Part shown: one piece after another, positions 53,850-64,000 of the stretch
Position numbering within the stretch: the first letter of the stretch is position 1
Layout of the letters: each line of letters opens with the position of its first letter
Source of the DNA: Dipteris shenzhenensis
Taxonomy: Eukaryota; Polypodiophyta; Polypodiopsida; Gleicheniales
DNA: 64,000 nt
NCBI GenBank assembly: GCA_047967505.1
Contig: CM106539.1
Strand: one strand, 5' to 3'
The notes under the pieces: generated by a model
What the model saw: only the letters and a program-made list of their open reading frames with translations
Database searches by the model: none
Told to the model about the DNA's origin: nothing
Translations under genes and position numbers: made by a program

Positions 53850-55030
53850 TCCCCCATGGTCTCCTTATTTGGGGGCTTATAGATGGGGAAGTGACCTTTC
53901 CAACATATTGAGTCTAACCATTCATCGAACAAAATGATCGTGTCATATTGAAGTCATGCAAGGATTGCTTCATTTTTTTGTTAATGTTTTGAGCTTTAGT
54001 TAACGGAATTCTATGTCTTCACTAATTGGTTTCAAAATGCAGGCTGTCTTTGGAGGTGCCTTTGGAAAGCCATCTATGCATGCTTTGCTTGACTTTTTAC
54101 AACCCTTGTGATGGTGGTGTAGTTGTGCATCATGGAGTGTTCCATGTAGTTGGCTGCTATCAGCGGTGGCAAATATGTATTTGTTAATGAGAGAAAGCAT
54201 TTCTACATTTGAAGATTGGTCAAATCTTGGTGCGCCTTCATCGTGAAGAAATCAAGTAGTTTACCTATGATTGTTTTGTCTCTTTTCCATACTTGTTTGA
54301 TTGCTTTAGAGCAATGCACATAATATCTTGTTGTTGTGATTGGGCCTGAGAAAACCAGATGGCGAACATAGGATCCTTAAGTTTCATGCGTTGAATACTT
54401 GATATCGAGATTGAGTTTTTCTAGGCATTCTAGCAACTTCGACAAGCATCTTTGGACACACAAGAATGTAACAAAGAATGTAGGAGGTCCAAGTTTCCAT
54501 ATCATTGCAAAGACATTCTTCTTTATTTTCTCTTTGTAGTCTCCAATTGTCTACAAGGCCTCAAAGTCTGTGTATCCTATCCTTGAATCTAGAAATTGTT
54601 TAATTTTATATCTCATCAAACTTCTTATGCACGAAGCATCCTTCCATGTAGTTGTGCTTTTCGCAGGCACACCCAAGTGGATGATAAGATTTTACTAGAT
54701 TATTATTTTCATTGTTTTGAAGAATAAATTTTCTATATTTCTTACAAACTCTTCTATCCTCATGCATTAATTCCCATCTTGCAATTGTTGGTAGTCATGG
54801 TTACATAGCTTGCGGTTTATACTTCATTGTCCAAATAATATTATTGGGAACAATAGTTCTTCACTAAAAAGATCTTTGAATAAACTGAGTGGTGAATGGC
54901 CTTTGGATGGTGCAACATGTGTGATGGAGTTATTGTAGTCAACCACGTATGATGTGTATGGCCCATGGTGTAGTGTTTCTAGATTAACATCATGAATAGT
55001 AGTGTCATCCTCAATGTTGACAGCTGTCAT
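53850..55030 (-). pseudogene. Helitron-like N-terminal relic
   Basis: Minus-strand pieces follow the order of Helitron Rep-helicase proteins. First comes ITHVAPSKGHSPLSLFKDLF with EELLFPIILFGQ (55030-54824; usually APGEG..P.s...D...EELaFP). Then comes LSLINKYIFA with HHHHKGCKKSSKAC-DGFPKAPPKTACILKPI (54200-54020; usually HKHT..C.K....CRF.FP..P...T.I..P). Then come NINKKMKQSLHDFNM and LFDEWLDSI (near 53890-53980). Multiple stops separate them. The Rep two-Tyr site and the helicase are not seen here. The orientation is the same as in the helicase fragments at 26.2-27.1 and 39.4-39.8 kb. Confidence 0.72.
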
Positions 55031-55075
55031 TTTTTTGTCATTGGCTTTGCTAGAATGAATTTAATGTGATCGACC

Positions 55076-55506
55076 CATTTATGATTTATGATTATATTGT
55101 TTTTGCTATAAAGCATCATTGTTGATATAAGCTCGCAAAGTGCTTTCATTGTGAGAAGTGGCCCAACGAATTCCACCCATGGAACAATGCTTGTATTCTA
55201 GCTTTCATGTTATACCCACTAGCAGATGTGAGTAGTTTTTGAGCAAAAGCCTATAAGCAAAAAAGTCAGAGTGATAATTTTTAACACCAATCATTTATGA
55301 TTTAGGATTACATTATTTTTGCTACTATAAAGCATTGTTGACATAAGCTCACAAATTGCTTTCATTGTCAGAAGTGGCCGAACGATTCCACCCATCAATG
55401 CTTGCATTCTAGCTTTCATTTTATACCCATTAGCAGATGTGTGCAATTTTTGAGCAAAAACCTATAAGCAAAAAAGTCCGAGCAATAATTGCTAACACTA
55501 ATCATG
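55076..55506. repeat. Two tandem copies of a 216-bp unit
   Basis: CATTTATGATTTA(T/G)GATTA starts both copies (55076 and 55292). Shared blocks include GCTTTCATTGT, AGAAGTGGCC, ATTCTAGCTTTCAT and CCTATAAGCAAAAAAGTC. Confidence 0.9.
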
Positions 55507-57653
55507 CTAGATATTTCTAAAAGGAATATACAATTCCTTCTTTATTTCTCATTTATGGAACCGTATGGAACCATATACTTACTTATTTATCATTATAACC
55601 CTCATTTTGGAGAAAATCATCTATATATGAACACATAGTGAACACTTTAGAAACTCTTATAAATCCCTCCCTAACATACTCCTTTTTAGGATTATGGTTA
55701 TTCAATGGATTTAGAGGAGTTTTCTTTAGCTTTGGCAATCCCACATTTGAAGTATTGATAAGCTTTCATTTAACAATCTATACCATATTCCTTGAATGAG
55801 TGGGAATGAGATATTGAAAGCCCTCATACCTGAAGCCATTATAATCTATCATAAATTCATTTCTACTATATTATCAAATATGGAAAGGCAAGGAAGGGAT
55901 TTTTGAAATATTTCCAATTCTCCAAAACTAAGTACTTTTAAGGAAATGTGGGCCCTGTTGAACCCCTTCCTACCATATTATAAATTAGGGAGAAGTTGTA
56001 GCTCTCACATACATCTTGAAATTCCTCATTTATCTCTTCTAGACTCTCAAAATTACTTTTAAGCCCACCATTGGACAAATCATGAAATTATGAATATTTT
56101 TCCTTTTTATAGCTCTCAATTCGAGCTAAGGAAAAAAAGTTATGACCCCTTCTTTGTAGGCCCTCCAAGGGTATTTTATTGGTAGAATAAGGTTGGGGCA
56201 AGCACTTCAAAGCATATTCCTCTAGCCAAATACCATTGGAGGGTCTATAAAAAAGGGGTTATAACTTTTTCTTAGCCTAGCTTGAGGAGTTATAATGATG
56301 AGATTTTCTCAAATATTCATGATCTATCCAATGGTGAAAGGAAAAAGAAAGGATATTTAAAAGCCATAAAAGAAGTAACCACTTGGTCATTATAAAAAGG
56401 TATATTTATATCTCTCTCTATTCATCAATATTTTATATGTGCTTACATATTACTTGAAATCCCACCTTTTTCTTGCTCATGGCTCAAGGGTTTTTGCTCA
56501 AAAATTTGAAAACCCCCCTACTAGCATGCACCCTTCATCACTTAGGAATCATGGTAGTACTTTTGGTCGTTCTCTATGCTTGCTATTACATTTATAACAC
56601 TTACACAAAGTTTGTATTTTATTTCGTAGTTTAGCTCTCACATTTGTGCATATGGTATTCGTATTGAAATTAGACACACCTCAATTGGATTAAGCTTTGG
56701 ATGCTTTGTTAACAAGTCATTTACTTCCTTAACTAGTGTATTGATACAACGTTTATGAAATGCAATGCCGGGAGTCAGAAATGCAGTAAAGGAGTTGGGG
56801 CAGAAATACAAAACGATCGAGTCAGATCGTAACTTGAACACGCAATGTTGAAAAGAAGAATGAAAATAGACAGAAAGCTTGAAGGATGCCAGAAGCCTTG
56901 TATAAAGAATACGACACTTGTAATACCACGGAGTGCAACTGCTCAATGTTGGAATCACAGAGCAAAAATACTTTGAAATTACAAAACAACTAGTGTTCAA
57001 CAACCTCTTACAAAGGGGTAACATGCCCTATAAATCCTACTTTTCTACCAATGGACTTATGATGGCACCAGGCATTTAAACTAAGAGACTTTTAAAATTT
57101 TGATCACTAATAATCCCTATCGCGGTGGTCCTAACTTGATTATGTAGCATGGTCTTAAAGGGTCCTGATAGATGGGACCTGGCCATAAAGAACAGATAGA
57201 TGCGATTCCAACTAGGAGTCTGATGACTTTGGCTAAGGGTCAAAGATCGTGATGTTACCGAAGAGGCCTACTAGAGTTAGCAGGATGGTCGAATCTGTAA
57301 CACTTTTGCACCAAAGGGATGGATGACAATCCATTGAACCATCATAAGGCTTGATAAAAGAAGTTCGATGTCTATATGGGGACCTAAAATTTTATACACA
57401 TCATTTTATAGAAATTATAGGGTTGAGAACCCAAATGACTCAAACGATGCTTACTTAGAGTCAAGAAATGACTTGAACTATGCTAATGTCTTGTTGAAGA
57501 TCTCGAACAATAGTAGCCAATTGGAAAGAGGCCAATGGGATATGCATAGTTTTTGAGCTCCCACTACCTAGAGGTGAAAGCATGAGCACTAATTGTGACA
57601 TACGACTTCGTATCACCTCATGCGAATCATGCTATATCTCCCCCTGCATCTGG
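55507..57653. other. AT-rich DNA, no gene seen
   Basis: No motif-bearing frame was found. The minus frame 56638-57024 is open for 128 residues but shows no recognisable features. Confidence 0.5.
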
Positions 57654-59100
57654 TCATACTCGAAAAGGTACCTTGCAAAATGTTGGGGATGAACCTTTTG
57701 CAATACCCTCTATCAAATGGAGGGTCATGCATAAAAATTTGCTTGTCCTATAGTAGCGATAGGGTGCGCAATGGCTTGAGCTAGCAGAGGCTGAGGTGGG
57801 TTTGCAAGTGGGGGCTTGGTGGGCATGGGCTTGCATGAGCTGAGATAAGGCTAGATACCATGTGGGTTGTGATATGTTGCCTTTGCAACTAGTTTGTGAG
57901 TCATTGAATGCCAAAGCACGTGCCTTGGATGACCCGATTCCAGAATATGAGGCACTATTGGGTGGTCGCCATATCATTTTGCAGGTCCTGTCGCTCATCA
58001 TAGAGTTCCCCTTTGTCCATGTGTAAATCAACGACCTCTGTATTGAGCTTTGTCTTCTTGTCAAGTGAGTTGGAGGATGTGCTACCACTCTAGGGTCTTC
58101 CTCTGACTACCAGTCTTTGGAATCGACAAGGTGGCACCTGAGGGGTCCAAGATGGGCTGATCCAAGGTGTCTGGTCCAGGATGGGATCGATTGAGGTTTT
58201 CACTTTTGTAACTGCATCAATCTTTGCAACACACATTGTTGTTGCTTGATGGACAATGTCTCCTTGATGCCTTCCTCGTCTTGTTTGCTCAAAGCCTTGC
58301 TTTGCACATCAAAGTGCAATCGAGTGGCCTGGATCTTAGCCTTGTATGCATCCCAATTGTGTTCGAGCATCATGACTTGCTCCTCTAGAAGAAAGTCCAC
58401 AGTGACTCTAGCAAGGATCCTTAGGCTAGGTCGGTAAGGGGGATGAGAGCATTGAGGTGTGGCAGCTCGGTCCTCATGGGTGCCTTGCCCTTCTGGAGAG
58501 CTCTGCTGGCCATAGTCTGATTGTCAGTTGTTTGAGTGTTGTCATTCAAGGCACTATCACTACATGTAGACTGTTGATGGCTGAAGCCATTGATTTGTAA
58601 GTTCTACTGGGGGCAGCACCATGGATGTGTTTGCTATGTCGGCATTTAGCTCCAGCTCATCCCATGAGCAGCAGAGGACCGCGATGCAACTGTAGCTATG
58701 CATAGGGCTTTTGTCTAGTCGATCAAAATGCTCCTACCACTACTTGGTGAGCTTTGACATCATGAGCTCATAGAGCTCTGATATACCCCTTAATTCCAAA
58801 TCTCCGATGTCAAGGTGTGGATGGATTGGACTTGGGTGTCAAGAAGTAGGACACGAGCATGGGTGTTAGAATGCTATTGGTGGAGACTAGCGACCATCCG
58901 AACATGCTTTGCCATGGCATCAATTTGCACCTAAGAGAGTGACACAACTTCTTGCAAAAGTTCTTCAACCTGATGTTTGAGCTATTGCTCATTGTGTGGT
59001 GCTAGCCAGAGTGGCATGCAACCAGTCTAGAGTCTACATCATGATGAAGTTGCTCCTTGTCATTGGTGGTGAGGAGCTACCAGGCACTCTACTAGGCAAC
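57654..59100 (-). other. Possible decayed coding region, unidentified
   Basis: The minus strand has several adjoining open pieces with protein-like composition. One is a charged, helical segment, LEEQVMMLEHNWDAYKAKIQ (58400-58200). Others lie at 58088-57654 and 58992-58810. They could be remains of a retroelement Gag-like protein, but no diagnostic motif is present. Confidence 0.25.
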
Positions 59101-59320
59101 TTTCAGACATGGGACCTACGGAAGTCTGTCTTTTAGAGAGGAAGGAGGGCTTGCAAAAATGGAGACTACATAGGGGTGAAGGCAAGAGGAGGGAGGAGAA
59201 AGGGGAGAAGGGAAGGAGAGAAGAGAGGGTGGATGTGGCCACAAGAGTAGAGGGAGGGAGAAAAGAGGAGAAGAGAAAGGAGGGAGGAAACGGGAGAGGA
59301 GAATGTAGAAACTCTAAGCC
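59101..59320. repeat. Polypurine tract
   Basis: From about 59175 to 59310 the plus strand is almost all A and G (GGAGGGAGGAGAAAGGGG and similar). The open frame across it is a composition artefact. Confidence 0.8.
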
Positions 59321-59565
59321 TAATTTTCTTATTAAAAACCATCTTCACCAAGTTCATTCATTCTCCCCTTTATTCATTCGATCAAGCAAGAGTAAGAGAG
59401 CAAGGAAGAGCACACAATCTATCTTTCAACCTAGTATGCAAACTTTTTTGAAATGTTTTTCAAGTATTCTTTTTTAGTTCTTTGTTTCGCTTTAATTTTT
59501 AAGGGTGGAAAAAGAGAGAGAGGAAAAGAGGAGAAAGTGAGAGGGAACAACCACGGCTGCCAGAG

Positions 59566-59569
59566 GTGG

Positions 59570-59624
<55 letters not shown>

Positions 59625-59652
59625 CCATAGATACACACACACACACACACAA
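59566..59652. repeat. Compound (TA)n-(GA)n-(CA)n microsatellite
   Basis: About 20 bp of TA, then about 32 bp of GA, a short unique stretch, then about 20 bp of CA. Confidence 0.95.
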
Positions 59653-60846
59653 AATAGGTTTCTCACTTAGAAAGCTTGTACATCATCGACACCACAAAGA
59701 GACTGAAAACTTGTATTGCAATAAAAGGAAAGACTACATCTTGATGTACTAAGTACTCTTTTAGATTATAGCATTGGGCCATAATATAAGCAAGAGAAGA
59801 AGCACATCCAAACAGCATTGCTTATCAATCATGGCTCTTGATCAAGAGCAAGAATAGCCACCAAACTGATGAAATCATAGCATTGATCCCGCACATGATC
59901 TCGCTCCAAAAATCACCTCCATGCTGGTCCATGGATACGAGCCCATGTGTCGACTTGCTTACCAACTCACTTGTTTATGGTTTGTCTCACCTATCCAAGG
60001 TTTGTATCTCAACACCCCCTCAATCTAAGGGTGGGGAATCACAAGATCAACTGCATGAAAGGTTGCTATGAATAAATTCCTAAAAGATCCAAAACAAAGA
60101 ACCCAAGTTGACACACAAACAAAAGCCACGAATCACTTGCAAAACAAAGTGAGGATTTATAAAAGCATTCTTCCCATATATACCCACAGTATAACAAATT
60201 TGAAAGATCAAACCTAGATGAGGAACACCATGATCTAAGAAAAAACTATACTAAAGACCCAAAATGACCAAAGACACAATTGACTCTGCCTCAATGCTAT
60301 AAATTTTTGGTGTACAAAGCCACCAAAAATTTATTTGTTGCTAGAGCAGCATGCTCTTCTAGAAAGCATAGTCGTTGTCAATGATGTGCAACTCTACAAC
60401 TTCTTTTGCAAGAGCATGAGAAAACTCCTTATTCTTTCTGACCTCCTTGTTCTTTTTTCTTGTGTCATCTCTCTTCTTGAAACAGTAATCCTCCTTGTGC
60501 CTTGGCTTTCTTATCTTTCAAACCTTTGCATGCATGTGCTCTATCTTCTTCACTGACCTAAGAGTGATGACATTCCTCATCAAGAATTGCTACCACTATA
60601 CCATCGAGGGACATATTAGCATTCACACATAAAATCTTCACTAAATATTTCATCATAAATTGGGAAAGGCTTGAAACTAGACAAATTTAGGGTCATCATC
60701 ATCAATTTGAATTCCTAGGTCAGATGGAGCATTGAATGCATTAATTTAGATCTTCACCCCTTGTAGCTCCTTCTTTCATTGGAAGGCTAAAAAGCTATTG
60801 CTTTAGCAGAACCTTTGACTCCTTCAAGCATGAACCAAACAAGGGT
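59653..60846. other. Unassigned DNA
   Basis: No gene recognised. Short open frames at 59838-60071 and 60335-60556 lack motifs. Confidence 0.5.
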
Positions 60847-61005
60847 TAATTTTCATGCAGTAACTTTATGAAATCTAGATGGTGATAATACTTACTTCCT
60901 AGAGCTCTAACAAGGGTTCAACCATAGCTAATTTTCATGCACTAACTTTGTGAAATCTAGATGGTGATAATACTTACTTCCTAGAGCTCTAACAAGGATT
61001 CCAAG
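60847..61005. repeat. Two tandem copies of an 82-bp unit
   Basis: TAATTTTCATGCA(G/C)TAACTTT begins at 60847 and 60929. The following GAAATCTAGATGGTGATAAT and CTTCCTAGAGCTCTAACAAG blocks are identical. Confidence 0.93.
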
Positions 61006-63775
61006 TGCTCTCATTGCTTTTGGCCTCCCATTGGTTTGTTTTGTTTGGTGCATACTATGCAGCCTTGCTAAACAGATTCTTCTCTGTCCCAAAGATGACA
61101 GATCACATTCTCTTCTCCCTTAAGTAAAGCTACATGCTGTGTTGCCATGCAGGGAAAATTTTATCCCATTGAAGACCAACAACTTGACTAATTCTAGCTT
61201 AGAATCCATCAACTCACCTACTTTGATACCAAATGAAGTAACAAAAGAGTCACAAACATGTAATAATAGATTTCTCACCCAAAAATCTTATACATCATCA
61301 ACACCGAAAAGAGACTAAACTCTTGTATTGTAGTAAAGGAAAATATATTGTCTGTAAACTAATATTCTCATGTGCTTTTCTCTAATCAATTAAAAATCCA
61401 TATCTTCTTAGTTAGCTAATCATACAAAAACTTGTGAAATGTACATCAATGAATCAACTTCAAGTTCCATATATATTTCAATAGAGATATTTACAAAATT
61501 TCTATTAAAACCATTGAAACTTTATGGCTTTTGATTGGATCTCTAGGATGCAAGCTTGGACATAGCAAAACTTTCAACGTGCTTAATTGAGGGCATTTGC
61601 ATCTTATATACTAGCTAGGGGTGTGACTTGCTGCTCATTTGAACCATGAAAATTTGTGCCATGCGATCCCTATTAGTTGTCTATAGTATCTTCTTCCAAG
61701 TTTTCCCATACTCTTAACTCTCTAGAGTTAAGAATAGCTTTGAGAACTTTCCATCTACTTCATGCTTGCTCACAAATGCAAGTGTCGTCTTTGTAACTTT
61801 AAAGATTCCATGGTGGCACTCCATCTATAAATTCATCCACAACACATTAATCTTATTTGCAAAATAATTGATAAAATATTGACACAATTTTCGCATTCGT
61901 AAGTCTTTGTGTCCTTCCTCTTCAACCTCTTCATCCTCCTCCAAATTCTAATTGTATAGGTTGTAACTAAGACATGGCTTGGTGGGATTTTCCTCAATCA
62001 ACTGTTTTCATTATTTCATCATTTGTAATTTTTCAAATGAAACAACCAAATTATTGAGGGCATCCTCAAACAAAGAATCTTTTGAGGACTTGTTTCCATG
62101 TGCACCCACCGAGTACTCAAATTCATAGTCCAACCCTTTGATTGCCTATACTAAGAAAGACACATTTCTTGCTGAAACAAAGGCAATTAATTCATATCCT
62201 AGAGCTTTGGGTGGAATTTCATGAAGCATCCCATTCATGCTCAAGGGATTCTTGAATAACCATGTAACAGGTAGAGATTGAATTCACATTTCTACTTATT
62301 AGAAATTTAGATTTGAGGAAGGTAGGAATAGGAATAGACTGTCAAAATATCAAAACTTGCATATTCAAAAATGTTCATTCTCTTCCTATGTGAAATACAT
62401 GATTAAATCCCTCAAGAGAGAAGATTAAGGGAAGTTGGAACCTCAAGGGTCCATTCACACCCCATCACATCCCCTCATGTGAATATTCCCTAACCTTACT
62501 CTAGGTGCCTAGTTATCCCCTCACACTAGCACACTCCATGGTTGGAATTTGAAAATTTCTAAGACTCAAACCCACCAATTTATTCCTAGGTTAAATCTAA
62601 TGGAAATACCCCCTTCATGATGTAAACATCACATCAATCCAAGACCATGCAGTTAGTGAAGGCTTGGTGTAGTACCAAGGTTCAAACCAATCCCATACAT
62701 AGCTGTCCCCACTGATCTCCAAAAGAAAGAGATTATTATGCAATAAAGTAAAACTAAGCTATCATGATTATGTGAGTATAAATACAACGCTACCATTTTA
62801 TGGCAACATGCCATGGTTGGGAGCCCATAAAATATAATGTCATCCATTCTAATTCATACAAAATGAATAAATAAAACCATACATGAATAAGTATGTTCAC
62901 ATTCCACCGGCATAGAATGGACATATTGCTCTAATCAAGCAAATAGGAATGTGTCGATGAAGTTCGAGCATCTGCAACATATGTCGATGTAGAGTCCTCA
63001 AAGAAACCTTTGAAAAATCTGTGAATTTGATTGATTTCCATGACTGAATTTTGACTTTAGACTAGCATCCACCATATTCAGACTTTCTGATTTTCTATTT
63101 GAATTATTCATACTGTTTGAACAACATATGCTGAGTTAAAGAACACAAAAATTACTATTGTTCTATCATTCAGACTTTCAGAACTTGCTCTTGCTAAGAT
63201 CAAACTAAAAAAACAACTTTCGGATTGCATTCGGCATTTGGACTGCATTTAGCCTTCTGATTGCATCCTGAATACTTACTGAATTTTTTATTTTTGTTTT
63301 TCATTCTTCCAAACTTTAACTTGCTGTATATTCTGACCTTGATCACTTGCCAAGTGTCTACATATTTGTGGTGTAAAGTAGTAGTGATTTCGGGTCTCCT
63401 CTTGTCTCTTTTGGCTCCTTTTTGGGCTCTTTTGGATCCGGTTTGGGCTCTTCCACTTACCCTCATCTTTCACCTTTTGCATTTCTTCATTATATCAACA
63501 TTAACATCCACATTCTCATTATTTGTATTTGTATTTCATTTTTTCGATTGTGCTTTTGCACTTGCATCTTGCCAAAGTTCTGGAGCTAGGCAAAAACATT
63601 GATCTGATTGTAAACAAAAATCTGATTGCATTTCATCCTCATTTGCATCATAGAATCATCCTCAAACTTAGTAAAGGCATCATAAAACATTTCAGATATA
63701 TCATCCTTCAAATCTGAATTTTGTGTTTGTGAAACCACCTCAATGAATGATTCCTTCGGAAAATTTTCCTTATAA
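61006..63775. other. AT-rich DNA, no gene seen
   Basis: Nothing is recognisable as a gene. A short minus-strand stretch near 62000-62130 (EYSVGAHGNKSS...NLVVSFEKLQMM) looks protein-like but has stops and no known motif. Confidence 0.45.
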
Positions 63776-63896
63776 TTTTCTTCACCCAATGATTGAACTG
63801 AACTTATTTCCATATTGCAATCTTCAAAGAGTTGGATTATCTATAGTTTTCTTCACCCAATGATTGAACTGAACTTATTTCCATATTGCAATCTTT
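63776..63896. repeat. 71-bp-spaced direct duplication of 50 bp
   Basis: TTTTCTTCACCCAATGATTG and the 30 bases after it occur at 63776 and again at 63847, identical to my reading. Confidence 0.93.
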
Positions 63897-64000
63897 AGTT
63901 TTATCTTCATCTGGCTTCTTTTCTTTGTTTCACCCTCAATTGGATTACTTGTGGACTGCATAAAATCAACTTTTTTGTAGAAAAAACACACTTGGATGAA

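Noticed and set aside
59109-59477. Plus-strand open frame as a gene
   Set aside because: It spans a polypurine tract, its protein is E/K/R/G low complexity, and there is no start context or splice evidence.
1-64000. tRNA, rRNA genes or CRISPR arrays
   Set aside because: I saw no cloverleaf-like A/B box pair, no rRNA-like block and no regularly spaced short repeats with unique spacers. The only tRNA-related sequences are the three retroelement primer-binding sites.

Overview
The window looks like repeat-rich nuclear DNA of a land plant. Evidence is spliced genes with 77-120 bp GT-AG introns, plant-type Ty1/copia elements primed by initiator Met-tRNA, Ty3/gypsy, LINE and Helitron debris, and many microsatellites. 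The very low gene density (one clear host gene in 64 kb) suggests a large genome such as a gymnosperm. That assignment is inference.

Layout. 1-2.2 kb: a decayed L1-type LINE (minus), abutting a broken Ty3/gypsy integrase (2.2-3.0 kb) and a duplicated 160-bp repeat. 5.3-6.5 kb: a truncated copia gag with primer-binding site (minus). 7.3-8.8 kb: a 400-bp direct duplication flanking pyrimidine-rich DNA. 11.5-14.2 kb: a (CA)n tract and a degraded gypsy pol. 15.4-21.2 kb: a nearly intact copia element with one nonsense codon, a normal 181-bp 3' LTR and almost no 5' LTR. 23.4-26.2 kb: a heavily mutated second copia. 26.3-29.0 kb: Helitron-like Pif1 helicase and RPA-like remnants (minus). 29.9-33.4 kb: tandem repeats and a GC-rich island. 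34.7-38.8 kb: the only convincing host gene, a seven-exon two-KH-domain RNA/ssDNA-binding protein (minus). 39.4-41.1 kb: a helicase C-terminus and another copia gag with its 5' LTR (both minus).

The most unusual region is 41.12-52.19 kb. It is an 11.07-kb element bounded by 33-bp terminal inverted repeats that agree at 30 of 33 positions. It carries four spliced genes in alternating orientation (A+, B-, C+, D-). A resembles an uncharacterised transposase-like family that I associate mainly with animal genomes. C begins with a histone H3-like tail and a complete H3-type histone fold, and runs on into a C48/ULP1-like cysteine protease domain. B and D match nothing I recognise. The spacer between the divergent genes B and C holds four near-palindromic hairpin units inside about 205-230 bp tandem repeats. 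Every gene has one or more stops or frameshifts, so this copy is probably dead, but the architecture is readable. A histone H3 domain fused to a SUMO-type protease in a TIR element is not something I know from the literature.

Right of this element are a small coiled-coil reading frame, a Helitron N-terminal relic (53.85-55.03 kb, minus), several short tandem duplications, purine-rich and microsatellite DNA, and long stretches in which I recognise nothing.
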